Shown here: positions 8,635 through 17,352 of the stretch, piece by piece
Layout: each line of letters opens with the position of its first letter
How positions within the stretch are numbered: the stretch's first letter is position 1
NCBI GenBank assembly: GCA_027307115.1
Contig: DAHUXN010000024.1
Coordinates: 1 to 40,459, forward strand
Direction of reading: 5' to 3'
From: Acidobacteriota bacterium
GTDB taxonomy: Bacteria > Acidobacteriota > Terriglobia > Acidiferrales > UBA7541
Length of the DNA stretch: 40,459 nucleotides
Made by a program: the position numbers and the translations under genes
Notes under the pieces: model-generated
The model's database searches: none
What the model was told of the DNA's origin: nothing
Seen by the model: only the letters and a program-made list of their open reading frames with translations

Positions 8635-8937
8635 ATGGTCCCAATTTCCTATTACCTGATATTGAGCGCCGTGCTCTTCGGCCTGGGCGTGGTCGGATTC
8701 GTTTTCAAGCGCAACATCATCACGATTTTCATGGCCATCGAGCTGATGCTCAACGCGGTGAATTTGGCGTTCGTGGCTTTCAGCCGCGAATTCAATCAAC
8801 TCGACGGCTTGATTTTCGTTTTCTTCGTGATTGTGGTCGCCGCGGCCGAAGCCGCCGTTGGACTGGCAATCGTCATGGTGATTGCGCGCAACCGGAAGTC
8901 GCTCAACGTGGAAGACGTGAATTTGATGAAGTTCTAG
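8635..8937 (+). CDS. nuoK: NADH-quinone oxidoreductase subunit K (NuoK)
   Basis: A 100-residue, three-helix membrane subunit homologous to MrpC. The two membrane glutamates needed for proton transfer are visible, in [15 protein letters not shown] and in [12 protein letters not shown]. It sits between nuoJ and nuoL in the standard order. Length is exactly that of the family. Confidence 0.97.
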   Translation: MVPISYYLILSAVLFGLGVVGFVFKRNIITIFMAIELMLNAVNLAFVAFSREFNQLDGLIFVFFVIVVAAAEAAVGLAIVMVIARNRKSLNVEDVNLMKF

Positions 8938-8952
8938 TTCCAGTTAAAGCGA

Positions 8953-10911
8953 ATGTTCATACTCAATCATCTCTGGATCATCCTGGCGCTGCCGCTCGCA
9001 GGGTCGATGTTGACGCTCCTCGCCGGGCGCCACTGGGCGCAGAAATACGTCAATCTCTCGAGCGTCGGCTTCGTGGTGCTGGCGTTTCTCTCGTACTGCG
9101 AACTGGCGCGCGAATTTTTCAACCTCAGCGCAGCGCAAATTCCGTGGATTGGCAATTATTTCACCTGGATGACGGCGGGCAACTTCCGCGTTGATTTCGC
9201 GCTTCAAGTCGACCAGCTCACCATCGTGATGCTTGGCGTCGTCACGTTCGTCGGCATGTTGATTCACATTTATTCCGTGGGTTACATGGCGCATGAGGAA
9301 GGTTATTACCGCTTCTTCGCCGAGATGAACCTCTTCATGTTCTTCATGCTCACGCTCGTAATGGCCGCGAACCTCGTTCTTATGTTCGTAGGCTGGGAAG
9401 GCGTGGGCCTGTGCAGCTACCTGCTCATCAGCTTCTTTTTCCAGAAAAAATCGGCCGCCGACGCGGGCAAAAAAGCATTCATCACTACGCGCATCGGCGA
9501 CTTCGGGTTCACCATCGGCATCTTGATGGCATTTTGGACGTTCGGCTCGATTGATTACAAAACCATGTTCGCCGCCGCCGCCAACATGCCCGTCGAAGGC
9601 ATGCACCAATGGGGCGTGCTTACTTCGATTTGCTTGCTGCTGCTCGCCGGCGCGGTCGGAAAATCCGCGCAGCTTCCGCTGTACGTCTGGCTGCCGGACG
9701 CCATGGAAGGCCCCACGCCCGTCAGCGCGTTGATTCACGCCGCGACAATGGTCACCGCAGGCGTTTACATGGTCGCGCGCATGAACGTGCTCTTCAGCCA
9801 CGCGCCCGCCGCAATGCTCGCCGTCGCAGTCATTGGCGGCGCCACCGCGCTTTATGCCGCAACTATTGGCTTGGCGCAGAACGACATCAAGAAAGTCCTC
9901 GCGTATTCGACCATTTCGCAGCTTGGCTATATGTTCCTAGCCTGCGGAGTCGGCGCATACGCCGCCGGAATTTTTCACCTGATGACTCACGCCTTCTTCA
10001 AGGCGCTGCTCTTCCTCGCGGCTGGCAGCGTGATTCACGCCATGGGCGGCCAGCAGGACATGCAGCACATGGGCGGCCTGCGCAAGAAAATCCCGTGGAC
10101 CTTCGGAACCATGCTCGTCGCCACGCTGGCTATTTCCGGCGCGCCTCTTTTCGCCGGATTCTTCAGCAAGGACGAAATTCTCTTCGACGCGTACGCCGGC
10201 CCGAACGCCAACATGGTCCTTTACGTGGTAGGCATTTCCGCGGCTCTGCTGACGGCCTGCTACATGTTCCGCCTGATTTTCCTGACGTTTTACGGCAAGC
10301 CGCGTTATGACGAGCATCACGTCCACGTGCATGAATCGCCCAAGGTGATGCTGGCGCCGCTCGTGATTCTCGCGATTCTCTCTGTCATCGGCGGCTGGTT
10401 CGTCCTGCCCACGTATTGGGGCGGCAAGGATTATTTCCAGGGCTTCCTCGATCCCGTTTTTGCCTCTTCCACGGCTCTCGCGGCCAAAATGCATCCGGCC
10501 TGGACTGAGCCGCCGCATTCGCTCGAGCTCACCATGGCTGCCATTGCAGTAGGTGTCGCTTTCGTCGGCTTCCTGATCGCCTGGTATCTGTACATTCGCA
10601 AGCCCGCGCTCCCCAACAAGGTCGCCAATGCTTTTGGCCCTGTTTACAAGCTGCTCCTGAACAAATACTACGTCGACGAACTCTACGGCGCGATCATCAT
10701 CGGCCCGCTCATCTGGATCTCGCGCAATGTTCTCTGGAAAGTGATCGACGTCGGCCTGATCGATGGCACGGTGAACGGCCTGGCGTTTCTCTCGCGCGAA
10801 AGCGGCGTCGGCCTGCGGCGGATGCAAAGCGGCAACACGCGCAGCTACGCCGCATGGGTCGTCATCGGGGCCGTTGCTGTGACCGTATTCTTCGTGTGGA
10901 TGGTGCGCTAA
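8953..10911 (+). CDS. nuoL: NADH-quinone oxidoreductase subunit L (NuoL)
   Basis: A 652-residue antiporter-like subunit at the distal end of the complex I membrane arm, with a long lateral amphipathic helix expected in its C-terminal third. Proton-channel residues are intact: the Glu of GWEGVGLCSYLL and the Lys of GAVGKSAQLPLYVWLPDAM, followed by EGPTPVSALIHAATMVTAG and the central AQNDIKKVLAYSTISQLGYM. A His-rich stretch (residues about 455-460, EHHVHVHE) lies in the loop before the C-terminal helices. The start is ATG 8953, 15 nt after nuoK. Confidence 0.96.
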   Translation: MFILNHLWIILALPLAGSMLTLLAGRHWAQKYVNLSSVGFVVLAFLSYCELAREFFNLSAAQIPWIGNYFTWMTAGNFRVDFALQVDQLTIVMLGVVTFVGMLIHIYSVGYMAHEEGYYRFFAEMNLFMFFMLTLVMAANLVLMFVGWEGVGLCSYLLISFFFQKKSAADAGKKAFITTRIGDFGFTIGILMAFWTFGSIDYKTMFAAAANMPVEGMHQWGVLTSICLLLLAGAVGKSAQLPLYVWLPDAMEGPTPVSALIHAATMVTAGVYMVARMNVLFSHAPAAMLAVAVIGGATALYAATIGLAQNDIKKVLAYSTISQLGYMFLACGVGAYAAGIFHLMTHAFFKALLFLAAGSVIHAMGGQQDMQHMGGLRKKIPWTFGTMLVATLAISGAPLFAGFFSKDEILFDAYAGPNANMVLYVVGISAALLTACYMFRLIFLTFYGKPRYDEHHVHVHESPKVMLAPLVILAILSVIGGWFVLPTYWGGKDYFQGFLDPVFASSTALAAKMHPAWTEPPHSLELTMAAIAVGVAFVGFLIAWYLYIRKPALPNKVANAFGPVYKLLLNKYYVDELYGAIIIGPLIWISRNVLWKVIDVGLIDGTVNGLAFLSRESGVGLRRMQSGNTRSYAAWVVIGAVAVTVFFVWMVR

Positions 10912-10912
10912 C

Positions 10913-12517
10913 GTGGCCGATCACAACTATTTGCTGACGGTTATCACGTTCTTCCCTCTCATGGGGACTTTCACTCTGCTTCTGCTCAGCGGCGACGATC
11001 ACGTTTGGATACGCCGCTTCACCCTCTTCGCGTCCGTCATCGAGTTCATCATGTCGCTGTTCCTGTTGCGGGGCTTTAGTCTTGCCGACGGCGGCTATCA
11101 ATTCGAAGAATTTTACGCCTGGATTCCCAGCCTTCACATTCACTACCACATGGGCGTGGACGGCATCAGCCTGTTCCTGATTCTGCTCACCACGTTCCTA
11201 ACGCCGCTCGCTATTCTCTGCTCGTGGAACAGCATTCACGAACACGTAAAGGAATTCTTTGCCATGCTCCTCGTTCTCGAGATGGGCATGGTGGGCGTCT
11301 TCTGCGCGCTCGATTTATTCCTCTTCTTCGTGTTCTGGGAAGTGATGCTCATCCCGATGTATTTCCTCATCGGCATCTGGGGCCATGGACGCAAGGTTTA
11401 CGCGGCGCTGAAATTCATTTTGTACACGATGCTCGGCTCCATCCTGATGCTCGTCGGCATTTTGTGGCTTTTCCACCTCAGCGGAGTGGCCGGAAATCCC
11501 ACTTTTGACTTACCGACGATTGTGAGCATGCTCCACAACGGACAGATCTCTCTGCCCTGGCATTCCGAGATCCTTCTCTTTCTCGCGTTCATTCTGGCGT
11601 TCGCGATCAAAGTGCCTGTCTTCCCGCTGCACACGTGGCTGCCGGACGCGCATACGGAAGCGCCAACGGCCGGCTCCGTCATCCTGGCGGGCGTGCTGCT
11701 AAAAATGGGGACGTACGGCATGCTGCGCTTTTGCCTGCCGCTCTTTCCGGAAGCGTCGCATCGCGCCGCGCCCATGATCGCCGTCCTTGCCATCATAGGC
11801 ATCATTTATGCCGCGCTCGTCGCCATGGTCCAGACGAATTTGAAGCGCCTTGTCGCATACACTTCCGTCAGCCACTTGGGATTCGTCGTTCTCGGCATTT
11901 TCGTTTTCAACCCAACCGCCATGGAAGGCGCCATCTACCAGATGCTGAATCACGGCGTCTCCACCGGCATGTTGTTCCTCGTGTGCGGAATGATTTACGA
12001 CCGTCGCCATACTTATGAGTTCAGCGAATTGGGCGGTCTCGCCAAGTCCATGCCCGTTCTGTGCGCGTTTTTTCTGTTCGCGTGTCTCTCGTCTCTCGCC
12101 CTGCCGTTGCTCAACGGCTTCATCGGCGAGTTCATGATTCTGATCGGCACCTTCGAACATCACGAGGCTTGGGCGATCTGGGCCGCGACGGGCGCGATTC
12201 TATCCGCCGTTTATTTGCTCTGGGCCTACCAGCGCACCGCGCTTGAAAAGATCACCGTGGCGAAAAACGAAAATCTGCCCGACGCCACGCCACGCGAACG
12301 CTTAATCTTGATTACTGCGTCGGTCGTCATCGTTTTTATGGGCGTGGCTTCGCCGCTCTTTACCCATCGCATGGACGCCACGACCCACGCTCTGCTCCAG
12401 CAGGTCGGTAACCCCGCGAGCTATACCGCGCGGCACGTGGCGCCGCAAGCCGCGCAGCCAATGCAGCACGACCTCGCGCTGCGCAGCGTCACACTCGAAA
12501 GGCGGGCTCAGCCGTAA
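10913..12517 (+). CDS. nuoM: NADH-quinone oxidoreductase subunit M (NuoM)
   Basis: A 534-residue antiporter-like proton-pumping subunit with about 14 helices. The channel Glu lies in FWEVMLIPMYFLIG and the Lys in AIKVPVFPLHTWLPDAHTEA; NLKRLVAYTSVSHLGFV is the central broken-helix region. It begins at GTG 10913, one base after the nuoL stop. The C-terminal 40 or so residues are soluble, Ala/Gln-rich and poorly conserved. The TAA stop overlaps the nuoN ATG (TAATG). Confidence 0.96.
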   Translation: MADHNYLLTVITFFPLMGTFTLLLLSGDDHVWIRRFTLFASVIEFIMSLFLLRGFSLADGGYQFEEFYAWIPSLHIHYHMGVDGISLFLILLTTFLTPLAILCSWNSIHEHVKEFFAMLLVLEMGMVGVFCALDLFLFFVFWEVMLIPMYFLIGIWGHGRKVYAALKFILYTMLGSILMLVGILWLFHLSGVAGNPTFDLPTIVSMLHNGQISLPWHSEILLFLAFILAFAIKVPVFPLHTWLPDAHTEAPTAGSVILAGVLLKMGTYGMLRFCLPLFPEASHRAAPMIAVLAIIGIIYAALVAMVQTNLKRLVAYTSVSHLGFVVLGIFVFNPTAMEGAIYQMLNHGVSTGMLFLVCGMIYDRRHTYEFSELGGLAKSMPVLCAFFLFACLSSLALPLLNGFIGEFMILIGTFEHHEAWAIWAATGAILSAVYLLWAYQRTALEKITVAKNENLPDATPRERLILITASVVIVFMGVASPLFTHRMDATTHALLQQVGNPASYTARHVAPQAAQPMQHDLALRSVTLERRAQP

Positions 12518-13959
12518 TGTTTCCTCCGCTCCAAGATCTCTACCGGATCGCGCCTGAGCTTGTTCTCTGCGCCTTCGGCATGCTCGTCATGCTCATTGAC
12601 CCGTTCGTGCCCGCCACGCGCAAGCGCTCGATGGGCTGGTTGGCGTTTGCGGGCACGCTCGTCGCGCTCGCGTCGCTGCGATGGGCCGCTTTGAATCAAG
12701 GCTCCGCCTATTCCGGCCTGTTTCGCGTGGACATGTTCAGCCTTTTCGTCCACGCCATCGTCATCGGAGTATCCGCGCTCGCCATCCTCGGCTCGTTCGA
12801 CTATCTCGACCGCGAAAACATCCAGCGCGGCGAATATTACGCGCTGATTCTTTTCGCCACGGCCGGCATGGGGATTCTCGCAGGATCCACCGAGCTGATC
12901 ACCGCGTTTGTGGGCCTGGAAATGAGCTCGATCTCCACCTACATTCTCGTGGGCTTCCGCCGCACGGTGCTCAAATCGAACGAATCGTCGCTGAAGTATT
13001 TTCTTCTTGGCTCTTTCGCCACTGCGTTTTTTCTTTACGGCATCGCGCTCACCTATGGAGCCACGCGCAGCACGCGATTTGACGTGGTCAACCAAGCCAT
13101 CGCCGCGCACGGGGCCGGCCCGCTGCTGATCCTGGGACTCGGCCTGATTTTCGTCGGACTCGGCTTCAAAGTGGTCGCCGCACCGTTCCAGATTTACACA
13201 CCGGACGTCTACGAAGGCGCGCCCACGCCTGTCACCGCGATTCTCGCGTGCGGACCCAAAGCCGCTGCCTTCGCCGTGATGCTCCGCATTTTCTATTCGG
13301 CGTTCGGCAGCGCCTCGCACGTGTGGTTCTGGGCGATTTGGGTTTCCGCCATTCTCACCATGTGCATCGGCAACTTCGCGGCGCTCGTGCAAACGAACGT
13401 CAAGCGCCTCCTCGCCTACTCTTCGATTGCGCACGCGGGCTACATTCTCGTGGCATTCGCGGCTGCCAGCGAAATCGGCGTCGCCGCCGTGCTTTTTTAT
13501 CTCGCCGCATACGCCGCTATGACCCTTGGTGCATTCCTCATCGTCGCGCATGTTGGCGGCACAAACGAGCAGCGCCTCAATATCGAAGACTACGCAGGCC
13601 TCGGCACCAAACATCCCTGGATCGCTGCCTGCTTCGCGCTCTTCTTGTTTTCTTTGCTGGGACTGCCTGCAACGGGCGGCTTCCTCGGCAAACTTTACGC
13701 CTTCCAATCGGCGCTCGATCAACGCATCGTCTGGCTCGTCGTTATCGCGGCGGTCAACAGCGTCATCGGCGCATATTATTACTTGAAGGTTGTTGTTGCG
13801 ATGTACTTCCACGAATCGAATAAGGAATGGGCGCCGATGCCCATGCGCGCGCCGATGTTCGTCGTCCTGCTTCTCACCGCCATCGCCACTATTTACTTCG
13901 GTGTTCTGCCCAATCGCCTCATGGAACTGGCCATCGCCTCCGCCCGCTCGCTGCGCTAA
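12517..13959 (+). CDS. nuoN: NADH-quinone oxidoreductase subunit N (NuoN)
   Basis: A 480-residue antiporter-like subunit and the last gene of the nuo operon. GLEMSSISTYILVGF carries the conserved Glu; GFKVVAAPFQIYTPDVYEGA and TPVTAILACGPKAAAFA carry the channel lysines; NVKRLLAYSSIAHAGYI is the central motif. Length is typical. Downstream, transcription meets a hairpin shared with the convergent atpE gene. Confidence 0.96.
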   Translation: MFPPLQDLYRIAPELVLCAFGMLVMLIDPFVPATRKRSMGWLAFAGTLVALASLRWAALNQGSAYSGLFRVDMFSLFVHAIVIGVSALAILGSFDYLDRENIQRGEYYALILFATAGMGILAGSTELITAFVGLEMSSISTYILVGFRRTVLKSNESSLKYFLLGSFATAFFLYGIALTYGATRSTRFDVVNQAIAAHGAGPLLILGLGLIFVGLGFKVVAAPFQIYTPDVYEGAPTPVTAILACGPKAAAFAVMLRIFYSAFGSASHVWFWAIWVSAILTMCIGNFAALVQTNVKRLLAYSSIAHAGYILVAFAAASEIGVAAVLFYLAAYAAMTLGAFLIVAHVGGTNEQRLNIEDYAGLGTKHPWIAACFALFLFSLLGLPATGGFLGKLYAFQSALDQRIVWLVVIAAVNSVIGAYYYLKVVVAMYFHESNKEWAPMPMRAPMFVVLLLTAIATIYFGVLPNRLMELAIASARSLR

Positions 13960-13999
13960 ACGCAACGTGAATTAGTCCACGCGGCAATAAACGCATCCA

Positions 14000-14043
14000 C
14001 AAAAGAAAAAGCCCGAAGGCTCGCATCGCGCGAACCTCCGGGC
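14000..14043 (-). terminator. Intrinsic terminator after atpE, probably bidirectional
   Basis: GCCCGAAGGCTCGC (14011-14024) pairs with GCGAACCTCCGGGC (about 14029-14042) with two mismatches and a short loop. Read on the minus strand the stem is followed by a T-rich tract (TTTTTCTTTT, complement of 14001-14010), so it should end the atp transcript. A weaker AAAA-containing flank on the other side means it may also stop nuo transcripts. It sits in the convergent gap between nuoN and atpE. Confidence 0.75.
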
Positions 14044-14078
14044 CGGAAAATTCCGTGCCGTTCTCCGACGGGTTTGAA

Positions 14079-14387
14079 CTACTTAATCAGAACGATAACC
14101 AGAGCATACAGCGTGAGCGATTCAATCAGCGCGACGCCGATGATGAACGCGATGCGAATGGGACCGCTCGCTCCCGGATTACGCGCCGTTCCTTCGCAAG
14201 CCGAAGCGGTTGCCTTTCCTTGTCCAATTCCACAACCCGCAGCCGCGATGCCAAGGCCAATCGCCGCAGCGACGTCCACCCAGTCAATTCCCGCGGCGGT
14301 TGTGCCCGCGGTTTGCGCCAACGCCACTGGCGCTACAATCATCGCCATCAACAACGCCACCAGAAACCACAGTGTTTTTCTCGTCAT
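14079..14387 (-). CDS. atpE: ATP synthase F0 subunit c (AtpE) with N-terminal signal-like leader
   Basis: A 102-residue proteolipid that forms the rotor ring of F1F0-ATP synthase. Residues 1-25 look like a cleavable leader ([10 protein letters not shown], hydrophobic run, ALA before QT), so the mature protein would be about 77 residues with the usual two-helix hairpin. Helix 1 contains GCGIGQG (Q56), the loop is ARNPGA, and helix 2 contains [10 protein letters not shown] with the ion-carrying E89. Q56, E89, S90 and Y94 match in identity and spacing the Na+ ligands of Ilyobacter c subunits (Q32, E65, S66, Y70), but the Thr of that site is Leu91. A strong AGAGGAGAGG site lies just before the ATG. 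It is the last gene of the minus-strand run; no b, delta or F1 genes follow. Confidence 0.95.
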   Translation of the reverse strand: MTRKTLWFLVALLMAMIVAPVALAQTAGTTAAGIDWVDVAAAIGLGIAAAGCGIGQGKATASACEGTARNPGASGPIRIAFIIGVALIESLTLYALVIVLIK

Positions 14388-14529
14388 TTCCTCTCCTCTT
14401 TATGAATTGGCCGTCAGGAGGTGGTTCCCGAACACCGAGCAGCCGGGCTCACACTGCCAGCGCATGATTCCGAATAAATCCGAAAATATTCTGCAAGCAA
14501 TTGCGCGCGAATGATTCTGCCACAAAGCT

Positions 14530-15345
14530 CTAGTGCTCTTCCGCCACTGCCAGTCCCAGATACACGATCGCCAAGATTGTGAAAATAAACGCCTGCAGAA
14601 CGGCCACGAAAATATGCAGACCGATCAGCAGCAGCGGAATTCCCACCGGTACGACCGCCGATATATACCCCACGCGATTTGCGTGGCTCAAAAGATCGAA
14701 GAGCCCCACTGTCAGGCCGAGAAACGCCACATAAATCAATTCGCTCACGAACATGTTCGCCCAGAGCCGGACAGTCAGCGAAAGCAGGCGCGCAAAGTGA
14801 CTGAATGCTTCGATGGGACCGATCAGCCATGAAAGCCACCAGACGGGTCCCATCAATGTCTTCCCATATCCGCCCGCACCGTGATGGCTCAATCCGAAAT
14901 AGTTGTAATAGAGAAAGACCACCACCGCCAAGCCCAGCGGAACTGTCTTCTCCGCTGTAGGGGACATGAACCCGGGCACCAGCGATACCAGATTGGAAAG
15001 CAGTATGAACATCCCAATCGACCCGATCAGCGCAATGTGCCGCTCCGAGCCGTGTCCCACGATATCGTCCAGCAAATCCTTCACGCCCACGCCCATCGGA
15101 TTCGACAGAAAGAATTCCATGCATTGTTGCGTTGCACCAGGACGCTCCACCGACATGCGCGCCCGCAACCACAAAAAGAAAATGAAGGCGAACAGGAAAA
15201 CGACAAGCTCCATGGCGAAAAAATTCGGAATGGGATACTGCGGGTTCGCCGGTTGCAAGTGCAACAGTCCAAAAAGCGCCAGAGCCGGCTTGGCCAGCAG
15301 CCAGTTGACAAGTTTTGTTACGCCAAGAACCTGCTCTTCGCCCAT
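14530..15345 (-). CDS. atpB: ATP synthase F0 subunit a (AtpB)
   Basis: A 271-residue stator subunit that provides the ion half-channels next to the c ring. Five or six hydrophobic helices are visible. The essential arginine is R193 in RLLSLTVRLWANMFVSEL, and the C-terminal helix AVLQAFIFTILAIVYLGLA is typical of the family. NLVSLVPGFMSPTA marks the conserved loop after the second membrane helix. GGAG sits upstream of the ATG at 15343-15345. A 142-nt gap without a gene separates it from atpE; the atpI-like gene ends 50 nt upstream. Confidence 0.96.
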   Translation of the reverse strand: MGEEQVLGVTKLVNWLLAKPALALFGLLHLQPANPQYPIPNFFAMELVVFLFAFIFFLWLRARMSVERPGATQQCMEFFLSNPMGVGVKDLLDDIVGHGSERHIALIGSIGMFILLSNLVSLVPGFMSPTAEKTVPLGLAVVVFLYYNYFGLSHHGAGGYGKTLMGPVWWLSWLIGPIEAFSHFARLLSLTVRLWANMFVSELIYVAFLGLTVGLFDLLSHANRVGYISAVVPVGIPLLLIGLHIFVAVLQAFIFTILAIVYLGLAVAEEH

Positions 15346-15395
15346 GAATCTCCTGCGAGATGTTCAACTGCTTGGGTTTTTGATGCGCATCGAAA

Positions 15396-15815
15396 TCAGG
15401 ATGCGTTCCATCGGTGCTGGCCGTGCTTCAGTTCGTATGCCAGTTCCAGCAAAATGGCCGGAACGACGGCGACCACACCGCACAGAAACGCAATCGCGGG
15501 CAACCGCAACCAAGCGAGAATAACATACGCAACTACGAGCAGCAACACGAGCCGTCCGAAGAATTTCGCATGAACGCTCCGCGGAACGCGTACCGTTTCC
15601 CTTCCCGCCTGCGCCATGCCTAAACGAACCAGCCCGTCTGCGCCCAGCCTCAGCCATCGAAAATTCAGCCAGCACAGCGCCGTTCCAATCGCGGCAGCCT
15701 CCGCAGCTCGAATTCCCCAGCCGATTCCAGCGCTCATCGTGATTGCCGCGCCCAACGCTAAGATGAAGCGTTCAATGCGGCGCTCGACGGCGCGGGATTC
15801 CGCGTCAGTCGCCAT
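15396..15815 (-). CDS. ATP synthase subunit I-like membrane protein (AtpI family)
   Basis: A 139-residue protein with four predicted helices, at about residues 18-34, 38-53, 87-103 and 107-125. Two features point to the ATP-synthase I family, whose members assist c-ring assembly: the AAAIGTALCWLNFRWL segment and its place directly upstream of atpB. The N-terminus overlaps the end of the preceding atpZ-like gene by 11 bases. Sequence conservation in this family is weak, so the call rests on topology and neighbourhood as much as on motifs. Confidence 0.8.
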   Translation of the reverse strand: MATDAESRAVERRIERFILALGAAITMSAGIGWGIRAAEAAAIGTALCWLNFRWLRLGADGLVRLGMAQAGRETVRVPRSVHAKFFGRLVLLLVVAYVILAWLRLPAIAFLCGVVAVVPAILLELAYELKHGQHRWNAS

Positions 15816-16047
15816 TTTTCTTGTCCGACGCGCTTGCCATTTTCAAAACCTCGCGCAACCCGATGCCAAAGCCGAGAAATCCAAGCACGAGCGTAAAAAT
15901 AAATTTCGTGTGCAGCCAATGGTCGAGCAAATAGCCAAGCCCGCCGCCCACAAACACCGGCACGACCAACGAAAACGGTATTTGCATGGCGATGGCAAAC
16001 TGCTTCGCCATGTTACCCGCATTCTTCCGGTTCGGGTCAGACTCCAT
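15805..16047 (-). CDS. AtpZ/AtpI-family small membrane protein
   Basis: An 80-residue protein with two helices (about residues 22-40 and 49-66) of the small ATPase-associated AtpZ type. The family pattern GGGLGYLLDHWLHT, followed by a second helix and GFGIGLREVLKM, is visible. Such proteins sit at the head of F0 operons and are thought to help c-ring assembly or cation supply; that role is known from the family, not seen here. The start ATG is at 16045-16047; an inner ATG 12 codons later is possible. It overlaps the following atpI-like gene by 11 bases and lies 17 nt after mog. Confidence 0.8.
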   Translation of the reverse strand: MESDPNRKNAGNMAKQFAIAMQIPFSLVVPVFVGGGLGYLLDHWLHTKFIFTLVLGFLGFGIGLREVLKMASASDKKNGD

Positions 16048-16064
16048 CGATGAGTCTCGGGCAA

Positions 16065-16541
16065 TCAGTCATGGCGCGCACCGTGGAGCACGGAAACCGC
16101 GTGCGGCAGTAATTCCGCGATCGCGTCAAACGATTCGACAGCCCCGCGCGGGCTCCCCGGCAAATTGACAATCAGCGTTGTCCCGCGAATTGCAGCCACC
16201 GCGCGCGATAGGGCCGCATTCGGATTTTTTGCCGCGCCGACTTGCCGCATTCGCTCCGCAAGTCCCGGTACCAGCCGATTCGTCACGGACGCCGTCGCTT
16301 CCGGCGTCACGTCTCGCGGCCCGAGCCCTGTCCCGCCAGTCGTCAAAATCAAGTCGCTCTTACCCGCATCCGCCAACGCCAAAAGCTGCGCACGAATTGC
16401 AGACTCTTCATCCGGTACGATGGTGGCAGAAATTATTTCCCAGCCAAGCTCGCCGCACCGTCGCGCAAGGGCTTTGCCCGAGCCATCCTCGCGATGCCCC
16501 GCCGAAACCGAATCGCTGATTGTGATTATGGAAACGCGCAT
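16065..16541 (-). CDS. mog: Molybdopterin adenylyltransferase, Mog/MoaB family
   Basis: A 158-residue protein that would adenylylate molybdopterin before molybdate insertion. Motifs present are ITISDSVSAGHRED at the N-terminus, TTGGTGLGPRDVTPEAT for MPT binding, and VNLPGSPRGAVESF near the C-terminus. The frame stays open upstream to 16652, but similarity starts at the MRVSIITISDS methionine, so ATG 16539-16541 is chosen. It lies downstream of moeA and moaC in the same run, which supports a cofactor-synthesis role. Whether it acts as Mog or MoaB cannot be decided from sequence alone. Confidence 0.92.
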   Translation of the reverse strand: MRVSIITISDSVSAGHREDGSGKALARRCGELGWEIISATIVPDEESAIRAQLLALADAGKSDLILTTGGTGLGPRDVTPEATASVTNRLVPGLAERMRQVGAAKNPNAALSRAVAAIRGTTLIVNLPGSPRGAVESFDAIAELLPHAVSVLHGARHD

Positions 16542-16596
16542 CGCTCGAATTCGGTCAGATTGAATCTGTGCGCACGCAGCAGGCGTTGCCGTCGTG

Positions 16597-17352
16597 CTAA
16601 TTTCGCGTTGTACCCGGCTGGCCTTCGGGAACCGCCTGCTGGCTTTCGTCAATCAGCCGCAGCGCCTCCATCAGCAGGCCCGTGGTCGAGCGCTCAATCG
16701 TCGTGCGCGTGGGCGCCGAATTGAAATCAATCTCGAATTCGCCCACGGCCCACCGCACGGCTTCGTAAACGGCGGGTTCGCCCTCGACCTTCCCCAGTTT
16801 CGCGTCCTGGCATTGCCCGCTTGCAAAATAAATCAAGCAAGTATTTCCACCGTTGCGCACGGTCAGCTTGCACGTTTTCTGCCCCATCTCGATCGACTGC
16901 ATCAAGTCCAGCATGCTCATTTCTTCCAGGCGTCCCTGAATCACGCCCGGCCGTACGGAAGCTTTCTGCAATTTCTCGAGCTGCAAGCGGTCAATCACCT
17001 TTTTCGCGCGACGCACCAATTCGTGCACAAAAAATGGTTTGGTGATGAACTCTTCCACGCCATCCACCATGGGGCGCAGTTTTTCCTCGATGTCGCTGCG
17101 ATTCGCCAGAAAAATAAATGGAATGGGCCGCGATGCAAATCGCTCCCGCAATTTCTCGAAAAGTTGCCGCCCGTCGAGCCCGGGCATGCGGTAATCGCAC
17201 AGCACCAGATCCGTCGGCTCGTCCACGATTTTCAGCAGAGCATCGGCGCCGTCGCCAGCGGTGCGCACTTCGCAGTGCGGCTCCAGGCCCTTGACGATCA
17301 GGTCCAGCACCAGTTTGTTGTCGTCCACCACCAGAACTTTTACGTCTTTCAT
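16597..17352 (-). CDS. Response regulator: receiver domain plus DUF4388 (PatA-like)
   Basis: A 251-residue two-domain protein. Residues 1-120 are a CheY-like receiver: D10 and D11 for Mg2+, D53 (LCDYRMPGLDG) as phosphoacceptor, and K105 (ITKPF). At the conserved Thr/Ser switch position the sequence reads FLANRSD, with Ala83 in place of the hydroxyl residue. Residues about 135-240 match the DUF4388/PatA N-terminal type: GRLEEMSMLDLMQSIE, then IYFASGQCQDAKLG, then GEPAVYEAVRWAVGEFEIDF. Such proteins lack a DNA-binding domain and probably act by protein contact. It overlaps the end of moaC by 4 bases and precedes mog by 55 nt, so it lies inside the molybdenum-cofactor run. No histidine kinase gene is nearby. 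Confidence 0.9.
   Translation of the reverse strand: MKDVKVLVVDDNKLVLDLIVKGLEPHCEVRTAGDGADALLKIVDEPTDLVLCDYRMPGLDGRQLFEKLRERFASRPIPFIFLANRSDIEEKLRPMVDGVEEFITKPFFVHELVRRAKKVIDRLQLEKLQKASVRPGVIQGRLEEMSMLDLMQSIEMGQKTCKLTVRNGGNTCLIYFASGQCQDAKLGKVEGEPAVYEAVRWAVGEFEIDFNSAPTRTTIERSTTGLLMEALRLIDESQQAVPEGQPGTTRN

Noticed and set aside
12508-13965. 485-codon open frame antisense to the whole of nuoN
   Set aside because: Its composition (Arg, Glu, His, Asp-rich, no domain) is what GC-rich coding sequence gives on the opposite strand; nuoN is unambiguous.
14388-14529. A missing atpF or small gene between atpB and atpE
   Set aside because: The 142-nt gap has no open frame with a start and ribosome-binding site of useful length.
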